A DNA stretch of 64,000 nt from Myoxocephalus aenaeus. Lineage: Eukaryota > Chordata > Actinopteri > Perciformes > Cottidae. The notes below the pieces were generated by a model. The model searched no databases. It was not told where the DNA came from and saw only the letters and a program-made list of their open reading frames with translations. The stretch covers positions 796,001 through 860,000 of the forward strand of contig JBAMJR010000152.1 of the NCBI GenBank assembly GCA_038501785.1. Reading direction: 5' to 3'. Made by a program: the position numbers and the translations under genes. Below are positions 45,535 to 57,805 of the stretch, piece by piece; the stretch's first letter is position 1; each line of letters begins with the position of its first letter.

Positions 45535-45970
45535 TATACAGTGATGATAAACTGTTCAACCTGTGCCAGTTTCAGTGCATTGGATTAAAAAAAAAGAAAT
45601 AATAAACTGGGGTTGGACCCCAGAGAGTTCTCATATGCTCAGTCCTCAAACTGGGTCATAGGTGTGTCGATTTATGGCAAAAAAAATAAATCCCTGAATC
45701 TGCTGGATTCGTGTACAGCTGATCAGAATCCTCTGCTATGATGAAATAGACGTAGAACTCATCCGGGACAAAAAAGCTTCCAACTATATGTTGAAAACAA
45801 ATGAATGACACTTGAATTATCTTCACGTCCTTCTGACATCAATCCTATTGACGATCGATGATGAATCCGTCCGTCTGAAGAGATTAAATCTAAGAATATG
45901 TAATATTAATCAGGGATTGGCGGAAAAAAACACCTCGCACCCATGCGTCTTAACGACTCGTGTAATTACC
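45535..45970. repeat. duplicated block B, right part
   Basis: Matches 40266-40705, from ATACAGTGATGATAAACT to GTGTAATTACCTCTG. Beyond this point block A passes into TRIM block 2, while block B continues into unrelated DNA without a TRIM gene. Confidence 0.88.
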
Positions 45971-47039
45971 TCTGATGTCTGGGTTTAATGAACTTCTCTA
46001 AGAATTAATGACGGAAGGAAAAAAAATCTCTGAAAAAGAGAAGAAAAAGTCTCCTGCAAACTAGATTTTGTTTCTAAAAAGGTAGATTGTTAGAGTTGTT
46101 AGAACCTCAAGTGCGGACGGTTCTGCGTTGTTAAACCCTCACATGACAGATGGTGTGAAATGGATTCCTCAGCAGGATTCCTCAGAGAGGCATTTCCTGG
46201 CTCTGCTTGGCGGACTACAGGTGAGCTGCTCCTCATCTGATCCTACAGAGCGGAGAAAATTAGGGTTTTTGTTTATCCGTCTCTGATGGCCCCTTGGAAA
46301 ACAAAACCAGTATATATTTAGAGGTCAGTATTGTAAGAATAATTTCCCTGGTGTGTCTGTGGTTTAAGATCAATTTGTACTCGTCTCATCTCGTCTGACA
46401 GGGAACGTAAATGTGTTTTCTATAAAATATATCAATCCATCCATCACCTATATACTTTTATAGAAAATGTTCAGCTGTTGGGTTGCATGTCACCCTTTTT
46501 TTTTTTATCGACATTAGGACAAAAGAGTTTTTGAGTACACCGAAATGTCTTCAACAGAGACTGTTATTCAACCCTTTAAACCTGCTGGTTACAGCGTTTT
46601 TTGCAAAAAATGCTGATTTGCTTTCTTTCGGTAGAGAGTTCGATAGGAGAAAAAAGCTCCTCTCACGTCTGTACTTGGAGTATGGAGCTTGATCCAGGGG
46701 GCTTAGCTTTGCATAAAAACAAACCAACACCTCTAAAGCTCAGTAATTATGTTACATAATGGGCCATATTTTAAAACTGGGCTCTGTGGGCGGACAGGAC
46801 ACCAGAAAACATCTCTAAATATCAAAAGGGTGCCAATTCTAGAGATTACTTTTGTAACATCTTCTAATAGCAAGTCAACAATCGTTGATCATCCCATACA
46901 TTGTTGATATATGATCTGATTGCCAATATTTGGCTATTCAATTTTTATTTATTTAGTTTGCATATTTCCCAAAGGAGTTTTTGTCCGTTGATGAACTTAA
47001 ACCTCATTACAATGGTGATATACTGTACATGCAGGTACA
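45971..47039. other. non-coding stretch, no gene seen
   Basis: AT-rich. No protein-like frame or clear repeat structure. Confidence 0.45.
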
Positions 47040-47190
47040 TACATGACACCTGTGTATTTAACCCTTTCTAAGCAGGTGCCATGACTGCTGCGAAGCGGCC
47101 GGGGAGCAACTTGAGGTTCAGAGTGTAGAAGCTGGGGATCAAACCTTGTGGTTAAAGGACCTACTGAACCACTACACACGCTCTACCGGC
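47040..47190 (-). mobile_element. degenerate tRNA-derived SINE
   Basis: Read on the minus strand: GTGGTTCAGTAGGTCC, then a B-box-like GGTTTGATCCCC and the body words AACCTCAAGTTGCTCCC and AGGGTTAAATACACAGGTG. This order resembles a common teleost tRNA-derived SINE, with an internal deletion before AACCTCAAG. It is a different type from the copy at 5165-5340. Confidence 0.6.
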
Positions 47191-48958
47191 AAAAACTCCA
47201 GCATATGTCAGCTAACATGAACCCACAATCCGATTTAAATTGACAATAATAACTATAATCCACCTCCGGCCAGTCACATCACTCGTCTCACTGCTCTGAA
47301 ACAGTGGAGCTAATCACAGGGAAGCACGGCTGAAATAACAACACATGGAACGTTAACCCTTCGGGATATTGTGCTGTCTGGAAGATGAACACGACAACAA
47401 TGATTAATGCCATTTATGATTGCATCAATACAAAACGCTATTTCAGTTTTTGTTCTGTATCTCACGTCATGAAGTCACATCAAAGAAGAAAATGCTGATA
47501 TAAAGCCGCCACATGAAAAGGGCCTGATATCTTATGTGTTTAATCCGTACACAAATATGAATATAAATAAAAATAAAAAGACAAATTGATGATTGAGCTT
47601 TTGAGCAAAGGCACTGAGCCGCTTCTGCTCGGGCACAGATCGCTGGATGGAGGTGAACTTGGCCAAATCTGACCTTCCCTCACCTTTAGCGGCTCCTTCT
47701 GTCTGATGCTACAAATATGATTTTCTTTTTACACAACACGTCCCGTTTAATAACGGTTAACAACAGCCCGAAGGTGTTTTATAATCCTGGGGTTTATGCA
47801 ACAAGAAAAGACAAGAAGGCCGATCCAAATGACATTACAAGTGAGCTCAGTATAAGGTTTCCTCTGTTTTATCCTTGAAACACTAATGTCAGACGACTAC
47901 AGACGGCAGCTTCACTAATCCTATTGGTTTCTCTTTCACGGCAACTCAGGATTTTGTTGTCGTGTTGGAACAAAGCTGATCAGACTAGCTGCAGCCTCCT
48001 GGAAGCCTCGGAGAGTTGAGTTGTTGTCGCTTCACCACAGCTCGACTCTGCCAGGAATCAACACACTTACACACCGACAGGCCGCATCTCTGCTCTACTG
48101 ACTCTATTCACTCAAAAGTCCACAACGGACATCAAAATATCATATGAAGAGCAAAAATAAGTTTCATACCAAAAGTCATAACTGGCATATTCTGTTTTCC
48201 TCTGATTGCAATGAATGCAATAATACAAATTGGATTATAGTTTTCTGCAGTTAAATATATTGTCTTTGATGTTGCCAAGCAAAAACAGGCTTGTATTTAC
48301 AGTCACTAATGCATTCACTGTAATGAACTCAGTCAGTGACGCACACAACACCCATTTACTACAGTAAGACAATACCCCCATGCTCATCCATTGATCCCCT
48401 GCGTGGAGCATTCTCTGAGCAGTAACACATGGATTTTTACCTTGGCTGAAAATACACTATATTTACTTCTTTATATGCTCAGGCTCTCTGTCGGTGTTAA
48501 CAATCTAAATATGGACGTCCAGGAAGCGTGATACTCTGAAATGAGTATCACATTTTAATTTCTGAAGAGCGCCGAGAGGAAATTAATCAGCTTGTCAATC
48601 AGAGCGCGGTAGATAACCAGAGTGTAAATGGATCCACCAGAGCTTTTTGTGCATTAATGGCCTCATTAAAAGTAAAAGAGGAAAAGGGGTTTCATTAAAC
48701 CTGAAAAAAGAATTTCAATTCCCTTCCTTCATTAAAAAGGTGCTACATTTATTTGCCATGTGAAGATAGAGTGGAAGTAACGTCGACCTGAGCAGAGAAT
48801 TAAGTCACTCTCCCTCTGCTTTGTTTACACAGGTGGGCATGGTTTTAGAGCATGTGAGCGTGCAACGCTGGCTAGCTCATGGCCGCCGCTCTGCACAGCG
48901 CTCCTACAGCGGTCACAGCCGAGAACGCCGTCCTGACTTACGGTGTCGTCGTTAGTTA
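47191..48958. other. non-coding stretch, no gene seen
   Basis: Mostly single-copy-looking AT-rich DNA. The segment at 48520-48760 is dense in ATTAA/TTAAT words and could be a conserved non-coding element, judged by eye only. Confidence 0.4.
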
Positions 48959-49510
48959 CTTAGTTAGTTTCCCCATTGTTTGGACTGCTAGCTTTGTTAG
49001 CTCTGTCATTAGTTGCCCCATTATTTACACTGCTAGCTCGGTTAGCTCTTTCATTAGTTTCCCCATTGTTTGCACTGCTAGCTTTGTTAGCTCTGTCATT
49101 AGCTTTGCCATTATTTACACTGCTAAGCTCTGTTAGCTCTTTCATTAGATTCCTCATTGTTTGCACTGCAAGCTTTATTAGCTCTGTCATTAGCTTTGAC
49201 ATTATTTACACTGCTAGCTCTGTTAGCTCTGTCATTAGTTTCCCCAGTGTTTGCACTGCTAGCTGTATTAGCTCTGTCATTAGCTTTGCCATTATTTACA
49301 CTGCTAGCTCGGTTAGCGCTTTCATTATTTTCCCCATTGTTTGCACTGCTAGCGTTGGCATTATTTTTGCCATTGTTTGCACCGTTAGCTCCGTCATTAG
49401 TTTCCCCATTGTTTGCACTTTTCGCTCTGTCATTAGCTTTGCCATTGTTAGCCCTGTTAGCTCTGTCATTACTTGTCCCATTGTTTGCTGTGTTATCACT
49501 GGTTAGCTAC
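48959..49510. repeat. 45-bp minisatellite with two alternating unit types
   Basis: About twelve units of 45 bp, based on CATTGTTTGCACTGCTAGCT and GTTAGCTCTGTCATTAG. GTTTGCACTGC-type and ATTTACACTGC-type units largely alternate, giving a ~90-bp dimer. Because 45 is a multiple of three, open frames of 80-176 codons appear in several frames and on both strands. They are repeat artefacts. Confidence 0.9.
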
Positions 49511-51140
49511 GAGCCGCCGGCTCAGCCGTCGCCATGTTGAGAGCCAATGGAAATTTCAAACATTGTTTTTGAGAGGAAATTTGTCTGCGTCCAAATCCTA
49601 ACATCAATTTTGGTGAGCAAATTAATAATGGAGTTAATTAATTACTGAACTTACTTTAATATGGATTTACCTAGGACTGTTTTTTGTCGTAATAGATGTT
49701 GGTTTGCTCAATTACGTCACCGCTGTCAATGTGCAGTTGGTCCTCCCCAGTGAGGACAAATGGAGAATACGAAGAGGAGAACAATGTGTCCAAATGGCCG
49801 CTCGAAGATTGGCTGGCTAACATGGCGTACAGACAGGCGGGAGGACAGGGGCCAGAAAGACTGGGGGACGGACGGCTGGTCAGCCAGCAGAGTCAGGGGA
49901 AGATCAAATTATCCAGGAGGAATTCATTTAAATGCGGTTTCATTTCTTTCCAAAATGTCATCAGTTGACACCAGCTATTCCAAAATACTTGAATTAAAGA
50001 GGAGAAAGAGACATAGTGAGGGGAGAGCAGAGCAGCTGGATAATGAGGGAGCAGAGGGACAAAAAAAACAGTTTTATCGAACCACCTGGATGCCTGCAGC
50101 AGAAACTCTGGAGAATGAGCCTGGAAACCACCAGCAACACGCTCCGATCCAGGGCTTTAGGTTAACCTGAACCCCGTCACATGACACAAAAGAAACTTGC
50201 CTGTTCTCAGAGAGGCTGTTAGCCTGAAGACCTGGCAGGAGTAGTTTTAATGTAGCCACAGGGGCAATTTGGCTAAACAGAGAATGGTAAAAGCATAATA
50301 AAACAAAGAAAAGTACACAGTACAACAGCAACGTCTCTGTTGTGACCATCACTTGTCACTAAAACCATCTTGAAAAAGAAGACTGAAAAAGAAGACTGAA
50401 ACCTATGGAGCACCTTGTCGAATCCAAAGCAGGCAAAATTATATTTTGTTTAAAAATAAATAAACAGTTAATGGACTATCTATCTATATAAGACATATAT
50501 ATAAAAATCGCAGATTTACTGACCAGCCCGGTTGAAAGCAGGGTGGAGAGGATGACACTCAGCCACCGATGTAAAGAAGTGCTCTCGCTGCTTCTGTCCG
50601 TCTTTTATCCGTCATTTTTCTCCTCCATGATGTTTAGAGAACTTGCCTCGCGTCGGGAAATTACCGACGTAGTTATCTCTCACTGGAAATTATCACGATT
50701 TTGTGATCAAACCCTTTTCATTCCTCATCTTTAGGTTAGGGAGGAAGTGACGTGTGTGTGGTGGTTCGTTATGCTAGTGTGGGGGATGCTACGTGAGCTT
50801 GTTAGCTGTTCCGTTTGAGCTACTGTTAGCGAAGAGCCCCGTTGCAATCCTGTGAACACTCAAGCAATAAACCTGCAAGTTAAGGAAACCAACGTCTGCG
50901 AGTTGTTACTGCGGACGTTACAGTATCAAAGTTTACACGAAACATGTTTTTAACTGTCAAGCTTGAAATGACAACTAACGGTCGCGCAATTTAAATCTAC
51001 CTGTTATTTTAAGTGCTCACTGATATGGAACACTCTAAATGTAAACAGGCTGTAATGTACTTTATGGCTGAATAAAATACACCCCGTGACTCACTCTCAA
51101 CCAATCAGAATGCTTGATTTGATCTAGCCGTATTATAATC
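49511..51140. other. non-coding stretch, possible solo LTR at its right side
   Basis: No gene seen. Around 50740-50921 the order of words (GAAGAGCCCCGTTGCAATCC, AAGCAATAAACCTGCAAGTT, then CTGCGGACGTTACA) resembles the poly(A)-signal end of a teleost gypsy LTR. The left boundary and target duplication could not be found, so this is only a suggestion. Confidence 0.35.
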
Positions 51141-51166
51141 ATATATATATATATATATATATATAT
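51141..51166. repeat. (TA)n microsatellite
   Basis: Short TA run. The preceding AACCAATCAGAATGCTTGAT resembles words seen near ends of fish DNA transposons. Confidence 0.9.
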
Positions 51167-53278
51167 GGGAAAAGAGCGCGTCACGCTTGAGCAGCACTGT
51201 GTTGGGCCAATGCCGAGAAGCTTTGTGTTGTTATTACAAATTCTCAGCAGGGGAATTGGCCCACACTGACATGATAGAACAACGCTTTAAAAGGATTAGG
51301 CCGGCATTATTCTGCGTTATTTTATTCAACAAATCCCACAAAAAGATTCAAGTCTCTCTGGTTTTAAAACTTTCCTACCCTCCTGTATTTTCAGCATTTT
51401 GGTGCTCTAGTGAGTATTTTGGGCAGCAGATAATAAACTGAAGGAGCATGTCACTTAGTGCAGCACTGCTTTTGGACAATGATGGAGTTCTACGGCACGG
51501 AGGAATAAGATAACGAGCCTTTGGATACGTTTTCATGGGATTTGATAATAAGAATGGATTAATATCTTCACTGTAATCCTAAAATGAGTGGTGTTGACGT
51601 AATGGAAAACTGATTTGGAGGTTGAGGCCTACTTTCCCCTGCTCTCTCACACAGAGAACTCAAACACATCTCACTTGTTCACCTTTGTGCAGCTTGGACT
51701 CAAGACCAAAATCAGCAGGATGAACCATGACCCCCATTGTTCCCGTGGTCCTGACAGAAAAAAACTAGCACATCTGTGAAGTGTATTTTTACTTCATCTT
51801 TTCCTGCAACAAAAGAAATGTCTTGTGCTGGTAAATGAAAATGTGCCACTATTGTGATGATCCCTTTTTGATTTGAGGGGTTACGGTTTGATTTATGAAT
51901 CTGAATCACACTCAAACCATTTTGTTCTTACTGAGAAACTTTAAAAATGGAAGAAGTGGAAGAATTTAGCTGATATAATTACAGGTGATACTCCTGCCTC
52001 TTTAACTAACCTCGTACGGTCATATAGGACATAACTGTGGTGGAAAATCTAACTTTACAGAGGATTTATTTCCTCTCTTTGCTTTATCTTTAGTGGAAAT
52101 ATGTCTGAATAAAGAATGAAACGGATGCACTTTTTCTTTTGAAGTGTATCTGATTTCAATTGAACAGCCTCAGAAATGGAAATGCTCTTTATTTCTTTGT
52201 AAAGGTTGTGCTTCAGATCTTTACCCAGATGAGATTTATTCACACAATGTCAGACAGGAGCAAAAATATACACGAAAACAGTGAGAATTATTTAAGCCCA
52301 TGAAGCTGTGTTTTGGTTGATCCCCTTGTGGAAACGTCTCTTTTAAGATAAGAGACATTGTGGCTCCGTGAGCTTTCTCAAGTGTATAAAGGATAAACAA
52401 CTATACGGTTTATCTCAGATCAGGAGACGTGACTGTCGGTCAAATACCTTTTGGGTGAAATGTGGTATTTTCTCTCAACACGCCGAGGAAATAGGATCCC
52501 AAATTGAGATTTAACTGCCGCAAACTCACTTATTTAGTTTTACTGTGGCGGCTATAATTGACCTCTATGGGTCTGAGAACAAGCTGTGAAACTATCACGT
52601 TGTTTCTGCGGATTACCTCCGTCTTGTCAAGTGAATAAAGGATCGAACAAGCGCCTCGTTTATTGTGGAACGTTCAGAGACATTAAATAAGGAGACGGAG
52701 TCAGCGAAGCGGCTTTCTGCCTGCAGGTATTTTCAGCAGAGAACAAGACGCTGCAGTAATTTCACTGAGGACAGCGAGACAGATAACAGGAGAGTTTACC
52801 TGCTGTTAAATCTGACGGAAGGAGGAGAGAAACGGACTGAGATTAATAGAAGCAGGGCGTAAGATACCGCTGCAATTACATCTGTGTTCGGTTACCCTCG
52901 GCATGATTGGTGAAGAGGTGCGATGTGATTCAAGAGTGCGTACAGGAAGATTGAACTGCAGGATAATACCTGGAGCTTGTGGAGGACTGACATATCATTC
53001 AGTGGTTATTTCAGTGAAGTGCCAATACCCAGCGCTACCGACAGGCCTGCACTGGCGAGTTTTCCATGGCTCGGTAGGAAAATGCTAAATGTAACAGGTG
53101 GTACGTTGTGTTTCAGCGGTTAATTTAGTTTCTTCTTTTATTTAAAGATTAATAAACCATTTTTGTTTGTGTTTGTTTGGTTGCTTCCAGACTTTATGGC
53201 TCAAAAAAAAAACGACTTCACAGCTTGCTCTAAACACCTGTTAGTGCAACCAACTGTCTGTCTGTTCTGAGGTTGGTA
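51167..53278. other. non-coding stretch, no gene seen
   Basis: Open frames of up to 84 codons, none resembling known proteins or flanked by consistent splice signals. Confidence 0.45.
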
Positions 53279-53610
53279 CCCAGCTGGGGGATCCCTGAGG
53301 CGTGTTGCGAAGCGTGATATTAGACCCTGAGCTTCGCGACGGGAGGCTTCAGAGTCCTAACAACCTCTGAGCGTCTCTGACCCGCCAGCTGTGACTGACA
53401 GCTGCTCTCATCTGGAACAAAACGCTGCCAAAGAGAGAGAAACCGCCTCAATAGTGTGAAATGATGGAGAGAGGGTCGGCGGACTAAACCTGCTATTAGC
53501 GCAGAGTGGCTGTCTGGTGGATTAGTTCTGAGCTCTGAGACCAAGTAGTGAACCTGGTAATAGGAGACAGAACTGACCACAGATCAGTGGACAACATGAT
53601 CACACTTCTG
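53279..53610. repeat. local duplication, copy 1
   Basis: From CCAGCTGGGGGATCCCTGAG to CAGTGGACAACATGAT this segment matches about 55530-55770 in the same orientation. It has about 75 bp (centred near 53340) that the second copy lacks. Confidence 0.88.
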
Positions 53611-54077
53611 AACCACGAACCAGGAAAATGGTGGAAAAATGCCAGGATGTGTTTTGTCATGTCAACATGGTGGCATTACATCGGTCACCGAGCATCAGAA
53701 GCTCCATCTCTGGATCTGTTCAGTCTCCGCACACACAGCGCTCACAGCCCAGTGCGGTTTCAACTATTACTTTCATAATTGATTTGACTACTGATGCATT
53801 TCTCATTTGGCTAATATAATATTAAAAAAAACAGTCTAAATAAATAAATAAAATGACAATCCCAATTTCCCAAATCCCAAAGTGAAGGCCAACAGTCACA
53901 AACCCAAAACTAAACAGTTTATAACAAAACTAGAAAACAATAAACAAAGTGAAGCAGCACAATACAACTGAGAATGTGGAATTGAAATATCACTACACGA
54001 TCAATGTAGTAGTGTGTGTAAGAATGAAGTACAAACATGCTAAATGCCCAAAAAATATCGCTGTTTTTTTTTCTCTA
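53611..54077. other. non-coding stretch, no gene seen
   Basis: AT-rich in its right half. No gene. Confidence 0.45.
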
Positions 54078-54500
54078 ATGCTGCGTTCACACCAAAAGTG
54101 TTGCACATTTTTTGCGCGAGCAGATTGCATGCAAAGTCAATGCACTCACGAGAATGGCGCGTTGCGAAAAATTTGCCTCATTCGCGCGAGTTGACATTTT
54201 CAAACTCCGAGTTGCGAAAGCCAATCAGTGTTGAGAAGCTCCGCCCGTCATCACTGCCATCCTGCCGTTGCTGAATCGAGCTGCTGCTGGTCCGCCTGAA
54301 GTAGCGCTGGAAGCGGCCGTCATTCAGACCCAGACCTTCGTGGAGTTTCCACAACAAGTATAAAGCAGAACTAGTGGTTATTTCAATGGTGGATGGCGGA
54401 AATAGTAACTGTTTTTATGGAGATTAAAGCCACGCCCCCTTTCCACCGCGAAAAAGCGAATGAAGCGATTTCGAGCGTGTAAACTCATGCGAAAAAGAGT
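54078..54500. mobile_element. Harbinger-like non-autonomous repeat (truncated)
   Basis: The segment opens with CTGCGTTCACACCAAAAG and continues through TTTGCGCGAGCAGATT, AAAGTCAATGCACTC, GAGTTGCGAAAGCCAATCAG and GATTAAAGCCACGCCCCC to AGCGATTTCGAGCGTGTAAA. This order matches a dispersed fish repeat I associate with PIF/Harbinger elements. A mirrored right terminus is not visible, so the copy seems truncated. The family name is from memory. Confidence 0.5.
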
Positions 54501-55529
54501 TGCGAAAAGTCCTCCTCACTGTTTCTCCACAGAAGAGGCTGTACCACCTGCAGGTTCAGTAGTTATCTCATGATCCTACACTGCAGAACCCAGAGGGTCA
54601 CATTTTGTATTTTTATGTAGATCTTCATCACTAAACGTGTTGCCAAACACCCTCGGAAACTAAAAAGAGTGCCGAGGAGAGAGAGAGAGAGAGACCCTAT
54701 GAGGAGAGTCTGAAGAGTCTGAGAGAGAACATCGAGTCTGACGTCTGCAGAGATGAGAGAGCAGATAAGATGCTGAAGCTGAAGCTGTCTGACGTGACAA
54801 CCGCGCTGCTACTGAGATCTATCCGCAACAAATGCTGCAGGAGCTATTCCCCGTTTTGTGTGTTTGCCGTGTTCCCGTTTAGGATTCAAACTCAAAGAGT
54901 CAGTTTTCATGGTCAGAACCAGTGGTTTGGTTGTACAATTTTGTGGGCTTCATTAAGTTATCGTGCACTTTTTAATAATACGTTCTTATGCTTACTGATA
55001 GTCGTGTTGTACTTTCTAGACTGGAAGTACTGAATGCTTTCTCATTGGTGAGAAACTGCAGAAAAGAATAGGATTGTATAGAGCAAAGAACAGCGGGGAG
55101 AAGAAGAAGAAAAATTTAAAATGTCAGAAACGCTTGGAGCAGAAAGAGAGGAGGACAGGCCAAAGGAAAGAAGCCAGAGGGAGGCAGTGATTGAGTTATC
55201 GCATCAAGGCAGGAAAAGCACCGACTCCTCCTGCTGAGGCTCTTCTCACAGTCTGGAATCACACTGACAAGTCTGACAGGTCGGATTTGGCGAATAATTT
55301 AGGAAACCACATGACGCACCGGAAAGCTCCAAAAGGAGGAAGAACTTCCAAATCTTCACCACGTCTTAGTTAGTTTATTCCACACTGCTTTAAGGAATGA
55401 GGTGCGTTTCTTTATATCATGTTATCATGTTTTATACCTCACATTTCTGTTTATTGTGTTGCTTTCTGGCTCTAAATACCTGTTTGTAAAGTCAACTGTT
55501 TGAATGATTGAGTTTCCGGCCTTGTGTCC
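54501..55529. other. non-coding stretch, no gene seen
   Basis: Includes a short GA run at 54678-54695. No accepted coding frame. Confidence 0.45.
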
Positions 55530-55770
55530 AGCTGGGGGATCCCTGAGGCGTGTTGTGAAGCGTGATATTAGACATCGGTGACTGACAGCTGCTCTCATCT
55601 GGAACAAAACGCTGCCAAAGAGAGAGAAACCGCCTCAATAGTGTGAAATGATGGCGGACTAAACCTGCTATTAGCACAGAGTGGCTGTCTGCAGATTATT
55701 GAACAACACTGATGACCAAGAAGAGAACTGACCACAGATCAGTGGACAACATGATGACACTGCTGAACGT
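55530..55770. repeat. local duplication, copy 2
   Basis: Counterpart of 53279-53610. The shared core GACTGACAGCTGCTCTCATC through TAGTGTGAAATGATGG is nearly identical. Confidence 0.88.
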
Positions 55771-57805
55771 CCAGGTTCAGACGGAGAATTTTGACCAATA
55801 AAAAACGCTGAAGAGCGGTTGGGAATCTTCTTGTTGTAAAGGTTTTCCAGTCTACATATTTAAATGATTCAGGAAGCAGTAAACGGCAGACGGGATGCTG
55901 ACGTGCGTACGAGGAGAGATTAAGATGCAGGGAAAAGCCAGTACTGTATTTATTAAAGGTGTTTTATTTATTTTTTTAAGTCCAAATTGACATTATTCTA
56001 CCTTGACAGATTGAATTTAACATGGTTTGTGAGCCAGGTGTCACTAGCAGTGTTTCCACTAAGCACGTTTTACAAATGTTGCACACAAAAAAAGACCATT
56101 TTGAGTTTGCATCATTTCGTTTGCAGCAAGAAGCAACCGTTTTGCGCAACCGTTTCCGTACAGTTTTTCGAATGCAACTTCAATGTGCATGAAAACATGC
56201 AGATGGGAACAACGGCTGCTGATGTAAAAGCTGTGTGTTGCATCCCCTGGAGGGGTCAAATTCAAAACGACTGCATCCTACACTCCTCATATGCAACCAA
56301 TGCACCACAGGCTTTCTGTTCAGAGGCTGCAGACCCTTCAGTCGATTCCTCAGACTCGACAAAGCTCTTCAAGAGCCACAGAAGCCATCAAAGCGAGTAA
56401 ACTCACTTTGACTTGTGAAATCAGAGGAGTGCCCCTTTAAAGGTAAAATGTGGGATTAAAGAGCGCTGACTGGTCTGAGGGTGTTGTTACCACGGGTTCA
56501 TTTTCTAAAATACTGCAGCGCTGCTGTTCTGGTTTCAGTCTCCAAACCTATAAAAAAAAGGGGAAATCGCCCACATACACATTTGGACAATTATTCATTT
56601 CTAATAACCTGCTTCGCACTTCTTGGTAATAACATCATTTCCTGCTCTTCACTGACTCTTAATGCATTTAGTGCTGCCTCAGGCTACATTCTCCATTTAG
56701 ATTAAGTTTCTCCTTCACATATGTCATTTCCTCCTCGGCCTCTTTTCCTCTCTGCGTCTCTATGCTGTCCTTTTCCTGTCTGTCTCTCACCAACACGTTC
56801 TCTCTCTCTCTCCCTCCTCCTCTGTCTTTCTTCCTTTCAGTGTCTGTCATTTCTCTCTGCATGTCTCTTCCTGTCACAACCAACACTTGTTACCTCTCCA
56901 CCGATCTCCTGCTGACAGCAGCGGGGCCGATCTGAGCAAACTCTTTCTCCTCCCATGTAAACATCGATTACTGACCCCCGAGAGAGAGAGAGAGACGTGG
57001 TGAGACGCTAGCGGGAGTTGCTGCAGTCACCCACAAAACAAACCTTGTGACAGCGTTGACCTCAATTCCAGATGAGGGGAAAACTCTGAGCATCAATTGT
57101 TCCCAACAGCACAGAAAAAAAAAATATGATGCATACGTGCAACAACTGTATAATTCGCTTTATTGACTTGATAGTGACATTAAATTCAGCACTGGCCTCC
57201 TCATTGTGATCCACGTCAGAAAAGCACATCACTGTTGGACATATTTTCTTTTATCAAGTCAGTGAAAATAGCTATTCCCATGTCCAGCAGACGCAACATG
57301 ATCATCTCATAGGATTTGTCTTTTTGGTCTCCACCACCTGGCTCCACTGGATGCTCCCCTTTCTTCACCAGGTATTCTACCTGTATGCAAGTAGCATACA
57401 GGTTACGTTTGGACACAAAAATAAGATGGCAGACAGTTAGTGAACTGGAATCCTAATTCTAAATATTCTAATCCAATAAATACTGCGTGGCTGTAGTTTT
57501 TAAGATTTTAAGAAAGATTTTCTTTTATTTGAGTTGTGACTTTCTCTCCAAGCCGAGTATTAGGAAGAACCGATTGGCTCCGCTGTAATGAGCTTCTCCT
57601 CAGCGACGGAGGACTCGATCCTTTAGTCCGCCGTTCTGTTTGGATTGTTGTCTCGGAGCCGACCTGCTGAGTGTGGAGGATTAATGGAGACGCTAATGAC
57701 TCCACTGGATCAGACTGGAGCTGGTTGGGCTTCAGCGGCTGCAGGGTCAAAGGGTTAATGGAGGATTTCTCCTTTAGGGCCAGGGAGACAAAACATGTGG
57801 TAATA
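55771..57805. other. non-coding stretch, no gene seen
   Basis: A pyrimidine-rich tract lies at 56720-56870. No convincing coding sequence. Confidence 0.45.

Noticed and set aside
48879..49540. Hydrophobic frames that look like repeated membrane segments
   Set aside because: The 45-bp minisatellite keeps several frames open on both strands. There is no evidence of transcription.
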